From Streptomyces ferrugineus (GTDB lineage: Bacteria; Actinomycetota; Actinomycetes; Streptomycetales; Streptomycetaceae), in contig NZ_CP063373.1 in NCBI RefSeq assembly GCF_015160855.1, forward strand, positions 4,340,001 through 4,404,000: DNA of 64,000 nucleotides, given 5' to 3'. Both the position numbers and the translations under genes were made by a program. Positions within the stretch are counted from its first letter, which is position 1; every line of letters begins with the position of its first letter. Below the pieces are notes generated by a model. The model had not been told where the DNA came from. It searched no databases and was given only the letters and a program-made list of their open reading frames with translations. Positions 49,475-58,789 of the stretch are shown here, one piece after another.

Positions 49475-49823
49475 GGCGTTCCTTGTGACCGGGCGTTGCT
49501 CGCTGCACACACAGTAGAAGGGGTTCTCCGCCGGTCCGGCCAACAGGCCGGTCGCGGACGCCAAGAGCCGCGACCGGTCTTCCGGGGGCGCAGAAGATCA
49601 TCCCTGGGTCAGAACGTCAGCATTGCTAGAACAGTAGGTCGATAGATCGCTTCCGCCACCCGGCCTTGATGTGCCGCACGGCGTCGGGAGAGCGTCCGCG
49701 TCGCGCGCCTCGGGCCACAGCGGGTGTCAGAGAGGGCGAACCTGGAGGTGAACGGGGCATTCCGTTGGCAAGGGGAGCCGCCATGGCGAAGGAGGGGCGC
49801 CGCGGTTCCCCTCCCGCCCCGGG
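49475..49823. other. intergenic region between AraC and beta-propeller genes
   Basis: 349 bp. It should contain the AraC promoter (minus strand) and holds the terminator at 49772-49811. No further gene or repeat is evident. Confidence 0.5.
49772..49811 (-). terminator. terminator after the beta-propeller gene
   Basis: GGGGAGCCGC (49772-49781) pairs with GCGGTTCCCC (49802-49811), ten pairs including one G-U, 13 bp beyond the stop codon. Confidence 0.6.
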
Positions 49824-51182
49824 CTATCGACCCCCGTTCGGCAGCACGGGATCGATCCGGAAGAGTTCGGTGCCGACCTGGCCGACGAGGCCGTGGTCGT
49901 GGACCATCAGTTCGGGGGCGACCCCTCCCTCCACCGGGCCGTCCGGCACCCGTACCTCGCCGCGCCAGCGCACCGCGCCGCTGTCCAGGTCCAGGCCCAC
50001 CAGCTGCCCGGACGGATCGAGGTAGTACGCCACGCGGCTGTCGAGGTCCACCGTGGCCTCGGAGGACAGTTCCCGCATGGAGGGGTCGCGCGGGTCCTCG
50101 CGCAGACGCAGCCCGAGATCGCGCGACCACAGCCGCTCGCCGGTGTCGGCCGCGTACGCGACGGCGTTGCCGTCCCCGCCGAACGACAGCACGATGCCAT
50201 CCGCGACCACACCCGCCGGCAGCCCCTCGACGCGGTGCTGCGACACCTTGCCCGAGTCGAGGTCCACGCGGATCAGAGTGGCGGGGCCGGGGGCGCCGAG
50301 GTACCGCTGTTCGCCGGCCGCCGCGCCCAGCAGCACGGCGTCGCCGTCCGTACCGAGGTACGACGTCGGGCCGTCGACGGTCGCCACCGTGCGTGGCTCA
50401 CCGGTCTCCGGGTCCAGCCGGACGACGGTGCTGCGCTGCGGGGCCTTCTCGCTGTCCGGTGAGCACATCAGGTACGGGACGCCGTCGATCGCGTCCCGGT
50501 CGCAGTCGGCCTGCTTCCACGCGTGCGTCCACAGCGTACGGCCCGTCCTGTCGTCCAGCGCCACCACGCTCTTGAAGGTGGGGGCATTGGCGAGGATCCC
50601 GCCGTCGAACAGCACGGCGGAGGACCGGCCGCGGCTGTCGTCGGCCAGTTCGTGCTTCCACAGCACCCGCCGGCTCTCGGCGTCGAGGGCGACGAGGTCG
50701 GTGCCGGCGTCGGACGCCCCCGGGTCGTGATCGGCGTAGGTGTACAGCACGCCGTCGCGCACACCGGGCAGCGAGCCCGCCGGAGTTCTGCCGCTGTCCG
50801 CGTCCCCGGCCTTCTCCTCCCACACGATCTTGCCGCTGCGGACGTCCACGCGGATGCCGTCGTACGCCTCCCCCCGGCAGTAGACCGCGTCGGGCCCGGT
50901 GGTGCAGGCGTCCCAGGACTTGCCGGGCAGCGTGGTCTGCCACAGCACCCTGCTCCCCGAGGCCGGCGGCCGGTCCCCGTTGTCGCCGCCCGCGCCGGTG
51001 GTGAGGAACGCGCCGACGGCGATGCCGGTGAGGCCGAGCGCCGCGCCGGTGGTGCGCAGCAGCAGACGCCGCCGGCGGCGGCGCACGATGCGGTCGGCGA
51101 TGCCCGCGGGAGCGGCGGGGTCGTCGGGGGTCCAGCTCTGCAGGACGTCCCGGATCGTGCGGTCCAGCTGGTCGGCGTTCAT
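49824..51182 (-). CDS. membrane-anchored PQQ-like beta-propeller protein coupled to a sigma factor
   Basis: Protein of 452 residues. A cytoplasmic N-terminus (1-36, LDRTIRDVLQSW, ending in a run of Arg) precedes one membrane helix (about 40-62), then an extracytoplasmic eight-bladed propeller with repeated G-x-x-LW or W-R-blade motifs such as SGKIVWEEKAG and TGRTLWTHAW. No PQQ-enzyme active site is visible. The ATG overlaps the stop of the SigE-family sigma gene, so it is well placed to be its anti-sigma factor or sensor, though no zinc HxxxCxxC motif is present. Confidence 0.85.
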   Translation of the reverse strand: MNADQLDRTIRDVLQSWTPDDPAAPAGIADRIVRRRRRRLLLRTTGAALGLTGIAVGAFLTTGAGGDNGDRPPASGSRVLWQTTLPGKSWDACTTGPDAVYCRGEAYDGIRVDVRSGKIVWEEKAGDADSGRTPAGSLPGVRDGVLYTYADHDPGASDAGTDLVALDAESRRVLWKHELADDSRGRSSAVLFDGGILANAPTFKSVVALDDRTGRTLWTHAWKQADCDRDAIDGVPYLMCSPDSEKAPQRSTVVRLDPETGEPRTVATVDGPTSYLGTDGDAVLLGAAAGEQRYLGAPGPATLIRVDLDSGKVSQHRVEGLPAGVVADGIVLSFGGDGNAVAYAADTGERLWSRDLGLRLREDPRDPSMRELSSEATVDLDSRVAYYLDPSGQLVGLDLDSGAVRWRGEVRVPDGPVEGGVAPELMVHDHGLVGQVGTELFRIDPVLPNGGR

Positions 51183-51730
51183 GTGTGGGCTCCCTTCGCC
51201 AGGTTGCTGCGCTGGGTGTCGGATGCGGCCCGGGCCGGGGCACCCAACTCCGGTGCGAGGCTGCGCAGCTTGGACAGCGACCGATGGGTGGTGCTGCGCA
51301 CGGTGCCCACCGAGCAGCCCAGGGCGCCGGCCACCTCTGTCTCGGACATGTCCTCGAAGTAGCGCAGCACCAGCATCGTGCGCTGCCGCGGGGTCAGCCG
51401 GGCGAGCGCCTGGCCGACGGCGATCCGCAGATCGGCGGCGGACGTGCCGTCGGCGACGCCCGTGTCCTGCGGCAGTACGGCGAACGTCGCCTCGCGGTGC
51501 GGGCGACGCAGCCGCCAGCGGCTGATCTGATGCCGGTACATCACCTTGCGGACGTAACCCTCCGGGTCGTCGATGTGCCGCCAGCGGCCCAGCGCCTTCA
51601 TCAGCGCGATCTGCACCAGGTCCTCGGCCTCGTGCCGGTCGCCGCCGGTGAGCAGGTTCGCCAGGCGGAGCAGGGCGCTCCACCGGGCGTCGACGAAGTC
51701 CCGGAATCTCTCGTGGTCCTGTGGGTCCAT
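51179..51730 (-). CDS. RNA polymerase ECF sigma factor, SigE-family
   Basis: Sigma factor of 183 residues with region 2 (FVDARWSALLRLANLL, EAEDLVQIALMKALGRW) and region 4 (LTPRQRTMLVLRYFEDMSE, CSVGTVRSTTHRSLSKLR). The ATG at 51730 is 24 bp from the MMPL stop, and the product gene overlaps the beta-propeller protein gene by four bases. The last 20 residues are a short tail without further domain. Confidence 0.92.
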   Translation of the reverse strand: MDPQDHERFRDFVDARWSALLRLANLLTGGDRHEAEDLVQIALMKALGRWRHIDDPEGYVRKVMYRHQISRWRLRRPHREATFAVLPQDTGVADGTSAADLRIAVGQALARLTPRQRTMLVLRYFEDMSETEVAGALGCSVGTVRSTTHRSLSKLRSLAPELGAPARAASDTQRSNLAKGAHT

Positions 51731-51754
51731 GGGCCCTCCCGTTTCCTAACGCTC

Positions 51755-53863
51755 TCAAGGACGCGCGGGCCGTGGACGATCTATGCCTGCCGCTGCGGGT
51801 TTCTTCGGTTCGGGTTGCGATGAGCGTTGTCCTATCCTGCCCGGCCACCAGAACCAGCGGCCCAGGTCGAGGGCGAGGGCGGGGACGAGGACCGTACGGA
51901 CGAGGAAGGTGTCCAGGAGGACGCCGATGCCGACGAGGACGCCCATCTGGGCCATCGTCACCAGGGGCAGGCCCGCGAAGATCGCGAAGGTCGCGGCCAG
52001 GACGATGCCGGCCGAGGTGATGACGCCTCCGGTACTGGTCAACCCCTCCAGGACGCCGCGCTCGTGGCCCAGCCTCCCGGTCTCCTCCCGGACGCGGTGC
52101 ATGAGGAAGATGTTGTAGTCGATGCCGAGGGCCACCAGGAAGACGAAGCCCATCAGCGGGATCGACCAGTCGACGCCCGCGAAGCCCAGGGCGTGCTCGA
52201 AGAGCAGATTGGAGGCGCCGAGGGCCGCGAAGTACGACAGCACGACCGTGGCCAGGAGCAGGAGCGGGGCGACCAGGGCCCGGAGCAGGAGGATCAGGAC
52301 GGCCAGGACGACGAGCAGCACGATCGGGACGACCGTCGTCAGGTCGCGGTCGGCCGCCCGCTGGGTGTCGAGGGCCTCGGCGGTGGTGCCGCCGACGAGG
52401 GCGTCCATCGGGTGCACGGCCTCGCGGAGGTCGTCGATCGTGTCCTTGGCCGCCTGACTGTCGGGGGCGTCCTTCAACACCACGGTGAGAGCGGTGAGTT
52501 GGCCGTTCGGCGTGCGGTCGCCGCCCTCCTCGACGCGGGCCACCCCGGCCACCGCGGACGCGGCCGCCCGCACCTCGGCGGCCCGGTCGGTACGGGTGAT
52601 GATGTCCGCCGGGTCGGAGGCGCCCGACGGGTAGTGCGCCGAGATCCTCTCCTGTGCCACGACCGACTCGGGCTTGTCCTGGAACATCTCCGCCTGAGTG
52701 AGGCCCATGTTGATGCCGACCGCGCTCAGCGCGAGCACGCCGGTCACGGCGACGGACATCAGCCACGACCAGCGCGGGCGCAGGGCGACGGCGGCCCCGA
52801 CGCGGGACCAGATCGTGCGCGGCTTGCGGGCGGGCGTGCCCTCGTGCGGGACGAACGGCCAGAACACCCAGCGGCCGGCGATGACCAGCAGCGCGGGAAG
52901 CACCGTGACCATCGCGAGGAAGCCGCAGACCACGCCCACCGCGCCGACCAGCCCCAGCGAGCGGGAGGAGTTGATGTCGGCGAACGCCAGGCAGGACAGC
53001 CCGACGGCGATGGTGGCCGCGGAGGCCAGGATCGCCGGACCGGAGCGGCGCAGCGCGATCCGCATCGCCTCGTGGCGGTCCACGTGGCGGTGCAGTTCCT
53101 CGCGGTAGCGGGCGATGAGGAGCAGGGCGTAGTCGGTTCCGACACCGAAGACGAGGACCATGAGGACGCCCGCGCTCTGCGGGTCGACCGGCAGTCCGGC
53201 GTGCTTCGCCAGCAGGTACGTGGTGACCTGGGTGAGGACGGCCGCGAAGCCCACCGAGAACAACGGCAGCAGCCACAGGACCGGGCTGCGGTAGGTGAGC
53301 AGCAGCAGGACGGCCACCACCAGGCCGGTGGCCAGCAGCAGCGTCGTGTCGAGGCCGTCGAAGACCGCCACCGAGTCGGTGAGGGACCCGGCCGGGCCGC
53401 CGACCTCGACGGCCACGCCGGGCGGCGCGTTGGCGCCGGCCACGTCACGCAGCTCGTCGACCTTGTCGGTGATGTCGTCCTCGCTGTCCAGCGGGACGAT
53501 CGTCATCAGGGCCTCGCCGTCCTCGGACGGGATCGGCTGCGAGAGCGCCCGGCCCGCGGGGACGTACCGTGCGAAGGCGTCACGGTCGGCGGTGGCCTTC
53601 GCCCGGGCCTCGGTGCTGTCGCCGGTGTAGACGACGACGGCCGGCATCACCGTGTCGGTACGGAACTTCTCCAGCTCCGTGTTGACCCGCGCGGACTCCG
53701 CGCCGCGCGGCAGGAAGGCGTTGGGGCCGGTCTCCTCGACGTCGCCGAGTCTGCCGGCCAGCGGGCCGAGGGCGACGGCCAGGATCAGCCAGACGGCCAG
53801 GACCAGCCACTTGCCGCGGCGTCCACCGGGCGCGCGGGCGACGCGCTGGAGCAGCGCACGCAT
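51755..53863 (-). CDS. MMPL-family RND transporter
   Basis: Inner-membrane exporter of 702 residues with about 12 helices in two repeats of one helix, a periplasmic domain, and five helices. Conserved features are FGVGTDYALLLIARYRE near residue 245 and LGIDYNIFLMHRVREE near residue 585, holding the Asp-Tyr pairs of the proton relay. MMPL proteins export lipids or drugs. AAGGAG precedes ATG 53863. Upstream is the small membrane protein gene (193 bp gap); downstream is the sigma factor. Confidence 0.93.
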   Translation of the reverse strand: MRALLQRVARAPGGRRGKWLVLAVWLILAVALGPLAGRLGDVEETGPNAFLPRGAESARVNTELEKFRTDTVMPAVVVYTGDSTEARAKATADRDAFARYVPAGRALSQPIPSEDGEALMTIVPLDSEDDITDKVDELRDVAGANAPPGVAVEVGGPAGSLTDSVAVFDGLDTTLLLATGLVVAVLLLLTYRSPVLWLLPLFSVGFAAVLTQVTTYLLAKHAGLPVDPQSAGVLMVLVFGVGTDYALLLIARYREELHRHVDRHEAMRIALRRSGPAILASAATIAVGLSCLAFADINSSRSLGLVGAVGVVCGFLAMVTVLPALLVIAGRWVFWPFVPHEGTPARKPRTIWSRVGAAVALRPRWSWLMSVAVTGVLALSAVGINMGLTQAEMFQDKPESVVAQERISAHYPSGASDPADIITRTDRAAEVRAAASAVAGVARVEEGGDRTPNGQLTALTVVLKDAPDSQAAKDTIDDLREAVHPMDALVGGTTAEALDTQRAADRDLTTVVPIVLLVVLAVLILLLRALVAPLLLLATVVLSYFAALGASNLLFEHALGFAGVDWSIPLMGFVFLVALGIDYNIFLMHRVREETGRLGHERGVLEGLTSTGGVITSAGIVLAATFAIFAGLPLVTMAQMGVLVGIGVLLDTFLVRTVLVPALALDLGRWFWWPGRIGQRSSQPEPKKPAAAGIDRPRPARP

Positions 53864-54056
53864 GAGTAGTCTCCTTACGTAGGGAGCGCGCCGCCGGTCC
53901 GTCTCGACGGCCGGCGTCAGGGCGCACGGGGCCCGCACCACGGCGCTTGCAGGTGTGACGACCTGCCGTGATGTACGGGTGGGTGTGTCCGGGTCGGTGT
54001 TCTTCCTCGGTACGGCCGGGAGTTGCCGCTCCCGGCCGTACACGTGCCGTCGGCCG

Positions 54057-54371
54057 CTATTCGATCTCGCGCATCATCTTCTCCATCGAGGACACCGACA
54101 GCCGGGTCTGCGTCAGCTCGTCCAGCGTCTGGCGCTGTTCGTCGGCCATGCGGCGCTGCAACTCCACGGTGTCCTCCAGGAGTTGGGCGTACTTCGCCGC
54201 GAGGTCCTGGTACTGCTGCTCGCGCGCGGCCAGCATCCGGGCCCGCCAGGTGGCGGCGACCTGCCAGACGATCACGATCAGCAGGGTGAAGAGCCCGGCC
54301 GCACCCACCGCCCCGACCACCGCACCCACGGTGTCGGCGCTGTCGGCGAGGGTCACCTGTTCCGCATTCAC
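54057..54371 (-). CDS. small membrane protein with coiled coil
   Basis: Unrecognised 104-residue protein: one N-terminal membrane helix (about 14-41, VGAVVGAVGAAGLFTLLIVI) and a long charged coiled coil (residues 45-104). It starts in an ATGA overlap with the ArsR-like gene, so the two are coupled. It could be a signalling or assembly partner of the MMPL exporter. Confidence 0.8.
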   Translation of the reverse strand: MNAEQVTLADSADTVGAVVGAVGAAGLFTLLIVIVWQVAATWRARMLAAREQQYQDLAAKYAQLLEDTVELQRRMADEQRQTLDELTQTRLSVSSMEKMMREIE

Positions 54372-54709
54372 TTCGCTTCCTCTTTCTCGGCCTCGGTGAG
54401 CGTCGCGGCCGCCCGGGCGATGACGTCGGGCGTCAACTCGTAGACGAACGGCGTGACGTCGAAGTACTTCATCGCCTTGCCGTCCTCCGCGAGTTCGAGC
54501 GTGCCGACGACCAGTCCCGCCGCCTCCAGCCGCTGGAGATGCATGTGCAGCAGGGGCCGGCTCATGCCGATCTCACGCGCCAGTGCGCTGACGTAGTTCC
54601 GGCGCTCCAGCAGCGCGCCGACGATCCGCATGCGGTGCGGGTTGCCGAGGGCGGTGAGCACCTTCAGCAACTCGTCGCCCGTCGGTGCCGGAGGCGGGAC
54701 CTCGGGCAT
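54368..54709 (-). CDS. ArsR-like winged-helix regulator
   Basis: Regulator of 113 residues with a helix-turn-helix ALAREIGMSRPLLHMHLQRLE (about 41-61) and a wing region LELAEDGKAMKYFDV. No Cys is present, so it is not a typical metal sensor. Its upstream region has two TGTCA-N8-TGACA sites, which suggests autoregulation of the whole unit. Confidence 0.88.
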   Translation of the reverse strand: MPEVPPPAPTGDELLKVLTALGNPHRMRIVGALLERRNYVSALAREIGMSRPLLHMHLQRLEAAGLVVGTLELAEDGKAMKYFDVTPFVYELTPDVIARAAATLTEAEKEEAK

Positions 54710-54730
54710 CGCGGCCCCTTTCCGTCGTAC

Positions 54731-54782
54731 CTGTCAGAAAAGGCTGACAGTAGCCGGGAGCACCTGTCAAAGATTCCTGACA
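54731..54782. promoter_or_regulatory. paired TGTCA-N8-TGACA operators
   Basis: Two copies of the same symmetric element: TGTCA 54732-54736 with TGACA 54745-54749, and TGTCA 54765-54769 with TGACA 54778-54782. Both spacings are eight bases and the centres are 33 bp apart, about three helical turns. They lie 22-73 bp upstream of the ArsR-like start. Confidence 0.75.
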
Positions 54783-54939
54783 CATATCGGGGATGGGTCG
54801 GGGTCAGATGGGGGAGGCATGGGGGTTGTCTCAGGGTCGGCTCGGGGTCGGCCCACGCTCACCGCAGCAAACAAGCCGTTCGACTGGCGAGTTAACCCGG
54901 TGTTTCAGGAGTGGTGGTCGATCGCCGTCGGCGAGCCGC

Positions 54940-54952
54940 TAGGATCACGGCA
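54940..54952 (+). promoter_or_regulatory. -10 element placing the transcript start at the ATG
   Basis: TAGGAT at 54940-54945 ends six bases before the ATG at 54952, and no Shine-Dalgarno exists; the mRNA is likely leaderless. A clear -35 is not seen. Confidence 0.4.
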
Positions 54953-55413
54953 TGGTTACGGCTCGGTCGCCCCGGCGCATGGACCGGATCCGCTCTGATG
55001 CGGGTCCGTTGCTGCGCCTGCTGGCCTTCGCCGTGCTCCTGTTCGGCGTCCTGGTGACGCATGGCGTGCACGTGGAGAGCGTGCAGGGGCACCTGTCCAC
55101 CAGTGCGATGGCCGCTGCCGGTCCAGCGGCCGACGGGGCTCGCCATGGAGTCGTCGACCCCGTGCCGCAGTTCGCCGCGGAAGGCGACGTTCACCATGGC
55201 GGCGGCCATGAGTCGACGCAACCCGGTGAGCAGTGTGCGTCCGGGCAGCCCCAGCAGGGTTCCGCTCTGGCGCTGCCCTGCCTTGCAGCGTCGGTTCGCG
55301 CATCAGCCGGTGCCGATGACGCCTCGACCGTGCGCCTGTCCGCCGCCGATCGAGCCGTCGACGGGGCGTCACCAGCGGCGCTGAGAGCGGCCTCCGTGGT
55401 GCAGCAGGTCTAG
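54952..55413 (+). CDS. small exported or membrane protein, DUF6153-like
   Basis: Protein of 153 residues with a hydrophobic helix near residues 19-37 (LLRLLAFAVLLFGVLVTHGV) and an Ala/Ser/Gln-rich remainder with some His (DVHHGGGHES). It matches the general form of the DUF6153 proteins of streptomycetes. Function is unknown. It is followed by a second protein of similar layout. Confidence 0.65.
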   Translation: MVTARSPRRMDRIRSDAGPLLRLLAFAVLLFGVLVTHGVHVESVQGHLSTSAMAAAGPAADGARHGVVDPVPQFAAEGDVHHGGGHESTQPGEQCASGQPQQGSALALPCLAASVRASAGADDASTVRLSAADRAVDGASPAALRAASVVQQV

Positions 55414-55589
55414 AAGGACGGCGTCCTCCAACCGGCCGCCGGTTGTCACCGGTTCGGCTGGCATTGCGCGACGAGCGTCGTATCCCGTGCCCATGATGGG
55501 GCGTCACGTTCGTCGATGCTGTCCTGCCCCCCACCTGTCTGCGCCTCACTCCGGCCCTGCCGGAGACGGGGAAGCAGCGCGGAGGACCT

Positions 55590-56072
55590 GTGCCGACCCA
55601 CCCCCGTATGCCCGCGCACGCCCCGTGGGCCCCATGCGACTCATCCCGGTGGCGCCGATTCGTCTCGGCGATCCGCGCCGCGCTCGTCATGGTGTTCGTG
55701 CTGTGCGCCGTCATGCACGGTGTCGCCGAGGAGACGCACGCGTCGGCGTCCGTGCCCGCGGCTTCATCAGCGCTGAACTCGGGCGGCGAACCTCATGGGT
55801 CTCATGGACCTCATGGTCCTCACACCCCGCACGGCCCTCACGAGACCGAAGGATGCGTGGCGGACGCGTTCGTCCGTACCGCGGCCCAGTCCACGGAGGA
55901 GCTTTCCCTGGACCTGATGGCCGTGGCCCTGGCCGAGGCCCTGGCCGTGGCCGTGCTCGTCGCCCTGTCCGTGGCGCTGGGCAGACCCCTCCTGCGGCAT
56001 CAACTCCGCAGACGTCACAGCGCCCGCTCCGGCCGTGTCGCGCTCGTGCGCACATCGCGCTGGCGGATCTAG
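55590..56072 (+). CDS. small His-rich membrane protein
   Basis: Protein of 160 residues from GTG 55590, with GGAGG five bases upstream. A hydrophobic helix (about 30-48) is followed by a His/Gly/Pro run with repeats of HGPH (about residues 70-85) that could bind divalent metal, and a second hydrophobic segment (110-130). No family is recognised. Confidence 0.6.
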   Translation: MPTHPRMPAHAPWAPCDSSRWRRFVSAIRAALVMVFVLCAVMHGVAEETHASASVPAASSALNSGGEPHGSHGPHGPHTPHGPHETEGCVADAFVRTAAQSTEELSLDLMAVALAEALAVAVLVALSVALGRPLLRHQLRRRHSARSGRVALVRTSRWRI

Positions 56073-56128
56073 ACAACTCGCTCGCAGCCGGCCGACCCCA
56101 ACGGCTGCCGCGCACCCATGCCATGAAC

Positions 56129-56145
56129 GCGGACCCCTGGTCCGC
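56129..56145. other. short hairpin upstream of the PLP synthase gene
   Basis: GCGGACC and GGTCCGC form a perfect seven-bp stem with a three-base loop, 69 bp upstream of the start codon at 56214. It may end the preceding gene or act in the leader. Confidence 0.45.
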
Positions 56146-56213
56146 GCCTGTCGCCATGGCGCGCGAGACGAACCCGCACCCCGCATTCATCGAGCGAGAG
56201 TGAACACACAGAC

Positions 56214-57299
56214 ATGCAGTCATTGACCAAGGCCGCGGTCACCTCGGGCCAGGCCGCCCTGTCCGGCCTGGTGGGCAACACCCCGCTGCTACGGGTGTCG
56301 GAGCCGCTGGCCCCGGCGGAGCGAGGCTTCTGGGCCAAGCTCGAGGGGTTCAACCCCGGCGGTATCAAGGACCGTCCGGGCCTGCACATGGTGGAGCGGG
56401 CCCGGGCCCGCGGAGACCTGCGGCCCGGCGGACGGATCATCGAGTCCACGAGCGGGACCCTCGGCCTGGGGCTGGCCCTGGCCGGGATGGTGTACGGCCA
56501 CCCCGTCACCCTGGTCACCGACCCGGGACTGGAGTTGTCCATGACCCGGCTGCTGACCGCGTACGGCGCCCAGGTCAACGTCGTCTCCGAGCCGCACCCC
56601 ACGGGCGGCTGGCAGCAGGCCCGCCGTGACCGCGTACAGCGGCTGCTGGAGCAGCACCCGGACTCCTGGTGTCCGGACCAGTACAACAACCCCGACAACG
56701 TCGCCGCCTACACCCCACTGGCCCTCGAACTCGCCTCCGAGATGGGCCACATCGACGTCCTGGTGTGCAGCGTGGGCACCGGCGGCCACTCCGCGGGAGT
56801 CTCCCGGGTGCTGCGCCAGCTCTACCCGGAGCTGACCGTCGTCGGCGTGGACACCACCGGTTCGACGATCTTCGGCCAGCCCGCCCGGCCCCGGCTGATG
56901 CGCGGACTCGGCTCCAGCATCCATCCCCGCAACGTCGCCTACGAGAACTTCAGCGAGGTGCACTGGGTCGCCCCGCACGAGGCGGTGTGGACCTGCCGCC
57001 AACTCGCCGCGTCCCACTACGCCACCGGCGGGTGGAGCGTCGGCGCCGTCGCGCTCGTGGCCGGCTGGCTGGCCCGGACCATGCCGGCCGACGCACGGAT
57101 CGTCGCCGTCTTCCCCGACGGCCCGCAGCGCTACCTGGGAACGGTCTACGACGACGACTACTGCACCGCCCACGGCCTGCTGAACTCCCCACCGGCACCC
57201 GAACCGGAACTGATCGGCCACCCGGACGAGAAGGAGGTCACCCGCTGGAGCCGGTGCACCACCGTGGTCGACCCCCTCACCGCGGAGGAGGCCCGGTGA
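56214..57299 (+). CDS. PLP-dependent cysteine-synthase-family enzyme
   Basis: Fold-type II PLP enzyme of 361 residues. The PLP Lys lies in [14 protein letters not shown] (about residue 52), with one residue fewer than the usual NPGGSxKDR. The substrate loop is [13 protein letters not shown] and the phosphate cup [10 protein letters not shown]. The protein has an extra C-terminal 40 residues. It overlaps the MFS gene by GTGA. Such synthase-exporter pairs could make and export a beta-substituted alanine, but the product is unknown. Confidence 0.88.
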   Translation: MQSLTKAAVTSGQAALSGLVGNTPLLRVSEPLAPAERGFWAKLEGFNPGGIKDRPGLHMVERARARGDLRPGGRIIESTSGTLGLGLALAGMVYGHPVTLVTDPGLELSMTRLLTAYGAQVNVVSEPHPTGGWQQARRDRVQRLLEQHPDSWCPDQYNNPDNVAAYTPLALELASEMGHIDVLVCSVGTGGHSAGVSRVLRQLYPELTVVGVDTTGSTIFGQPARPRLMRGLGSSIHPRNVAYENFSEVHWVAPHEAVWTCRQLAASHYATGGWSVGAVALVAGWLARTMPADARIVAVFPDGPQRYLGTVYDDDYCTAHGLLNSPPAPEPELIGHPDEKEVTRWSRCTTVVDPLTAEEAR

Positions 57300-58597
57300 A
57301 GGGGCTGATCCCGCAGGTGCGGTCGTACGAACGCAGCGTCCAGCTGTTGATGGTGAATCAGTTCACCATCAACCTCGGCTTCTACATGCTGATGCCCTAC
57401 CTCGCCGCGCACCTGTCCGGAACGCTCGGACTGGCCGGCTGGATCGTGGGACTCGTCCTCGGCGTACGCAACTTCAGCCAGCAGGGCATGTTCCTGGTCG
57501 GCGGCACGCTCGCCGACCGGCTCGGCTACAAGCCGCTGATCATCGCCGGATGTGTGCTGCGCACCCTCGGCTTCGCCACGCTCGGGCTGGTGGACTCGCT
57601 GCCCGCGCTGCTGGCCGCGTCCGCCGCCACCGGGCTGGCCGGAGCGCTGTTCAATCCGGCCGTCCGGGCGTACCTCGCGGCCGACGCGGGCGAGCGCAGG
57701 GTGGAGGCGTTCGCCCTGTTCAACGTGTTCTACCAGGCCGGCATCCTGCTGGGCCCGCTGGTGGGCATGGTGCTGACCGGAGTGGACTTCCGTATCACCT
57801 GCCTGGTGGCGGCCGGGATCTTCGCGCTGCTGAGCGTCGTACAGATCCGGGCCCTGCCCGCCCGGCGTGCCGAGGACGCCGGAGGGCGGGCGAGCGACGG
57901 CGGTCAGGGCGTGCTCGCCCAGTGGCGCGGCATCCTCGCCAACCGGCCGTTCCTGCTGTTCTCCGTCGCCATGATCGGCTCGTACGTCCTGTCCTTCCAG
58001 GTCTATCTGGCGCTGCCGCTTCAGGTGCGCCGGCTCGGCGGGGACGGGGAGTTCGGCACGGCGGCGGTGGCGGTGCTCTTCGCCGTGTCCGGGCTGAGCA
58101 CGATCCTGGGCCAGACGCGGGTGACGGCGTGGTGCAAGGCGCGGTACGAGCCGGGGCAGGCGCTCGTGCGAGGGCTGGCGGCGATGGGGCTGGCCTTCGT
58201 CCCCCTGCTGGCGGCCACCGCCGTGCCCGTACCGGAGTCCGGGGCCGGGCTGTGGCTGCTCGCGGCGGTTCCACCGACGCTCGCCGCACTGCTGCTGGCC
58301 GTAGGCACGATGATCGCCTACCCGTTCGAGATGGACACCATCGTCCGCCTCAGCGGTGACCGGCTCGTCGCCACCCACTACGGGCTGTACAACACGATCT
58401 GCGGTATCGGCATCACCGTCGGAAACCTGGGCACGGGCGCCGCGCTCGACGCCGCCCGCGCGGCCGGGACGCCCGCGCTGCCGTGGATCACACTCATCGC
58501 GCTGGGCCTGGCCTGCGCGGCCGCCCTGTACGGCCTGCACCGCACCGGCCGACTGGCGGCACCGCCCGCGTCCGAGCCGCTGCCGACGGCCGTCTGA
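57296..58597 (+). CDS. MFS transporter coupled to the PLP enzyme
   Basis: Membrane permease of 433 residues with 12 predicted helices; motif A-like sequence [14 protein letters not shown] near residue 65. It starts at GTG 57296, inside the PLP gene stop, which implies a tight functional pairing. Substrate unknown; export of the PLP enzyme product is the simplest guess. Confidence 0.9.
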   Translation: MKGLIPQVRSYERSVQLLMVNQFTINLGFYMLMPYLAAHLSGTLGLAGWIVGLVLGVRNFSQQGMFLVGGTLADRLGYKPLIIAGCVLRTLGFATLGLVDSLPALLAASAATGLAGALFNPAVRAYLAADAGERRVEAFALFNVFYQAGILLGPLVGMVLTGVDFRITCLVAAGIFALLSVVQIRALPARRAEDAGGRASDGGQGVLAQWRGILANRPFLLFSVAMIGSYVLSFQVYLALPLQVRRLGGDGEFGTAAVAVLFAVSGLSTILGQTRVTAWCKARYEPGQALVRGLAAMGLAFVPLLAATAVPVPESGAGLWLLAAVPPTLAALLLAVGTMIAYPFEMDTIVRLSGDRLVATHYGLYNTICGIGITVGNLGTGAALDAARAAGTPALPWITLIALGLACAAALYGLHRTGRLAAPPASEPLPTAV

Positions 58598-58617
58598 CCC
58601 ACCGGCCGGCCGGTGCG

Positions 58618-58647
58618 GGGGCGGGGCACCGCACTGTGCTCCGCCCC
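58618..58647 (+). terminator. terminator before the nuo operon
   Basis: GGGGCGGGGCAC (58618-58629) pairs with GTGCTCCGCCCC (58636-58647), 12 pairs with one G-U and a six-base loop. A 16-bp palindrome CACCGGCCGGCCGGTG at 58600-58615 directly precedes it. Both follow the MFS stop. Confidence 0.75.
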
Positions 58648-58789
58648 TGCCGCTCGCGGGCTACGGCGGTGCACCCGTTTTCACTAAGGTCCTTGATGAA
58701 CCTGTGCAGGGGCCGTTGGCCGTGTCTCCGCGACCTGGATCGACCGGCGGCGCACGATAGCGGATCAAAGGAACGGAGGACCGGGCCGC

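Noticed and set aside
49824..53276. Open frame of 1150 codons over the beta-propeller, sigma and MMPL genes
   Set aside because: Only the last 452 codons are protein-like; the rest is antisense or shifted frame of two well-supported genes.
56123..56203. 26-codon open frame before the PLP synthase, possible leader peptide
   Set aside because: It has no Cys or other regulatory codon run and no ribosome site; the hairpin overlaps it, but attenuation is not supported.
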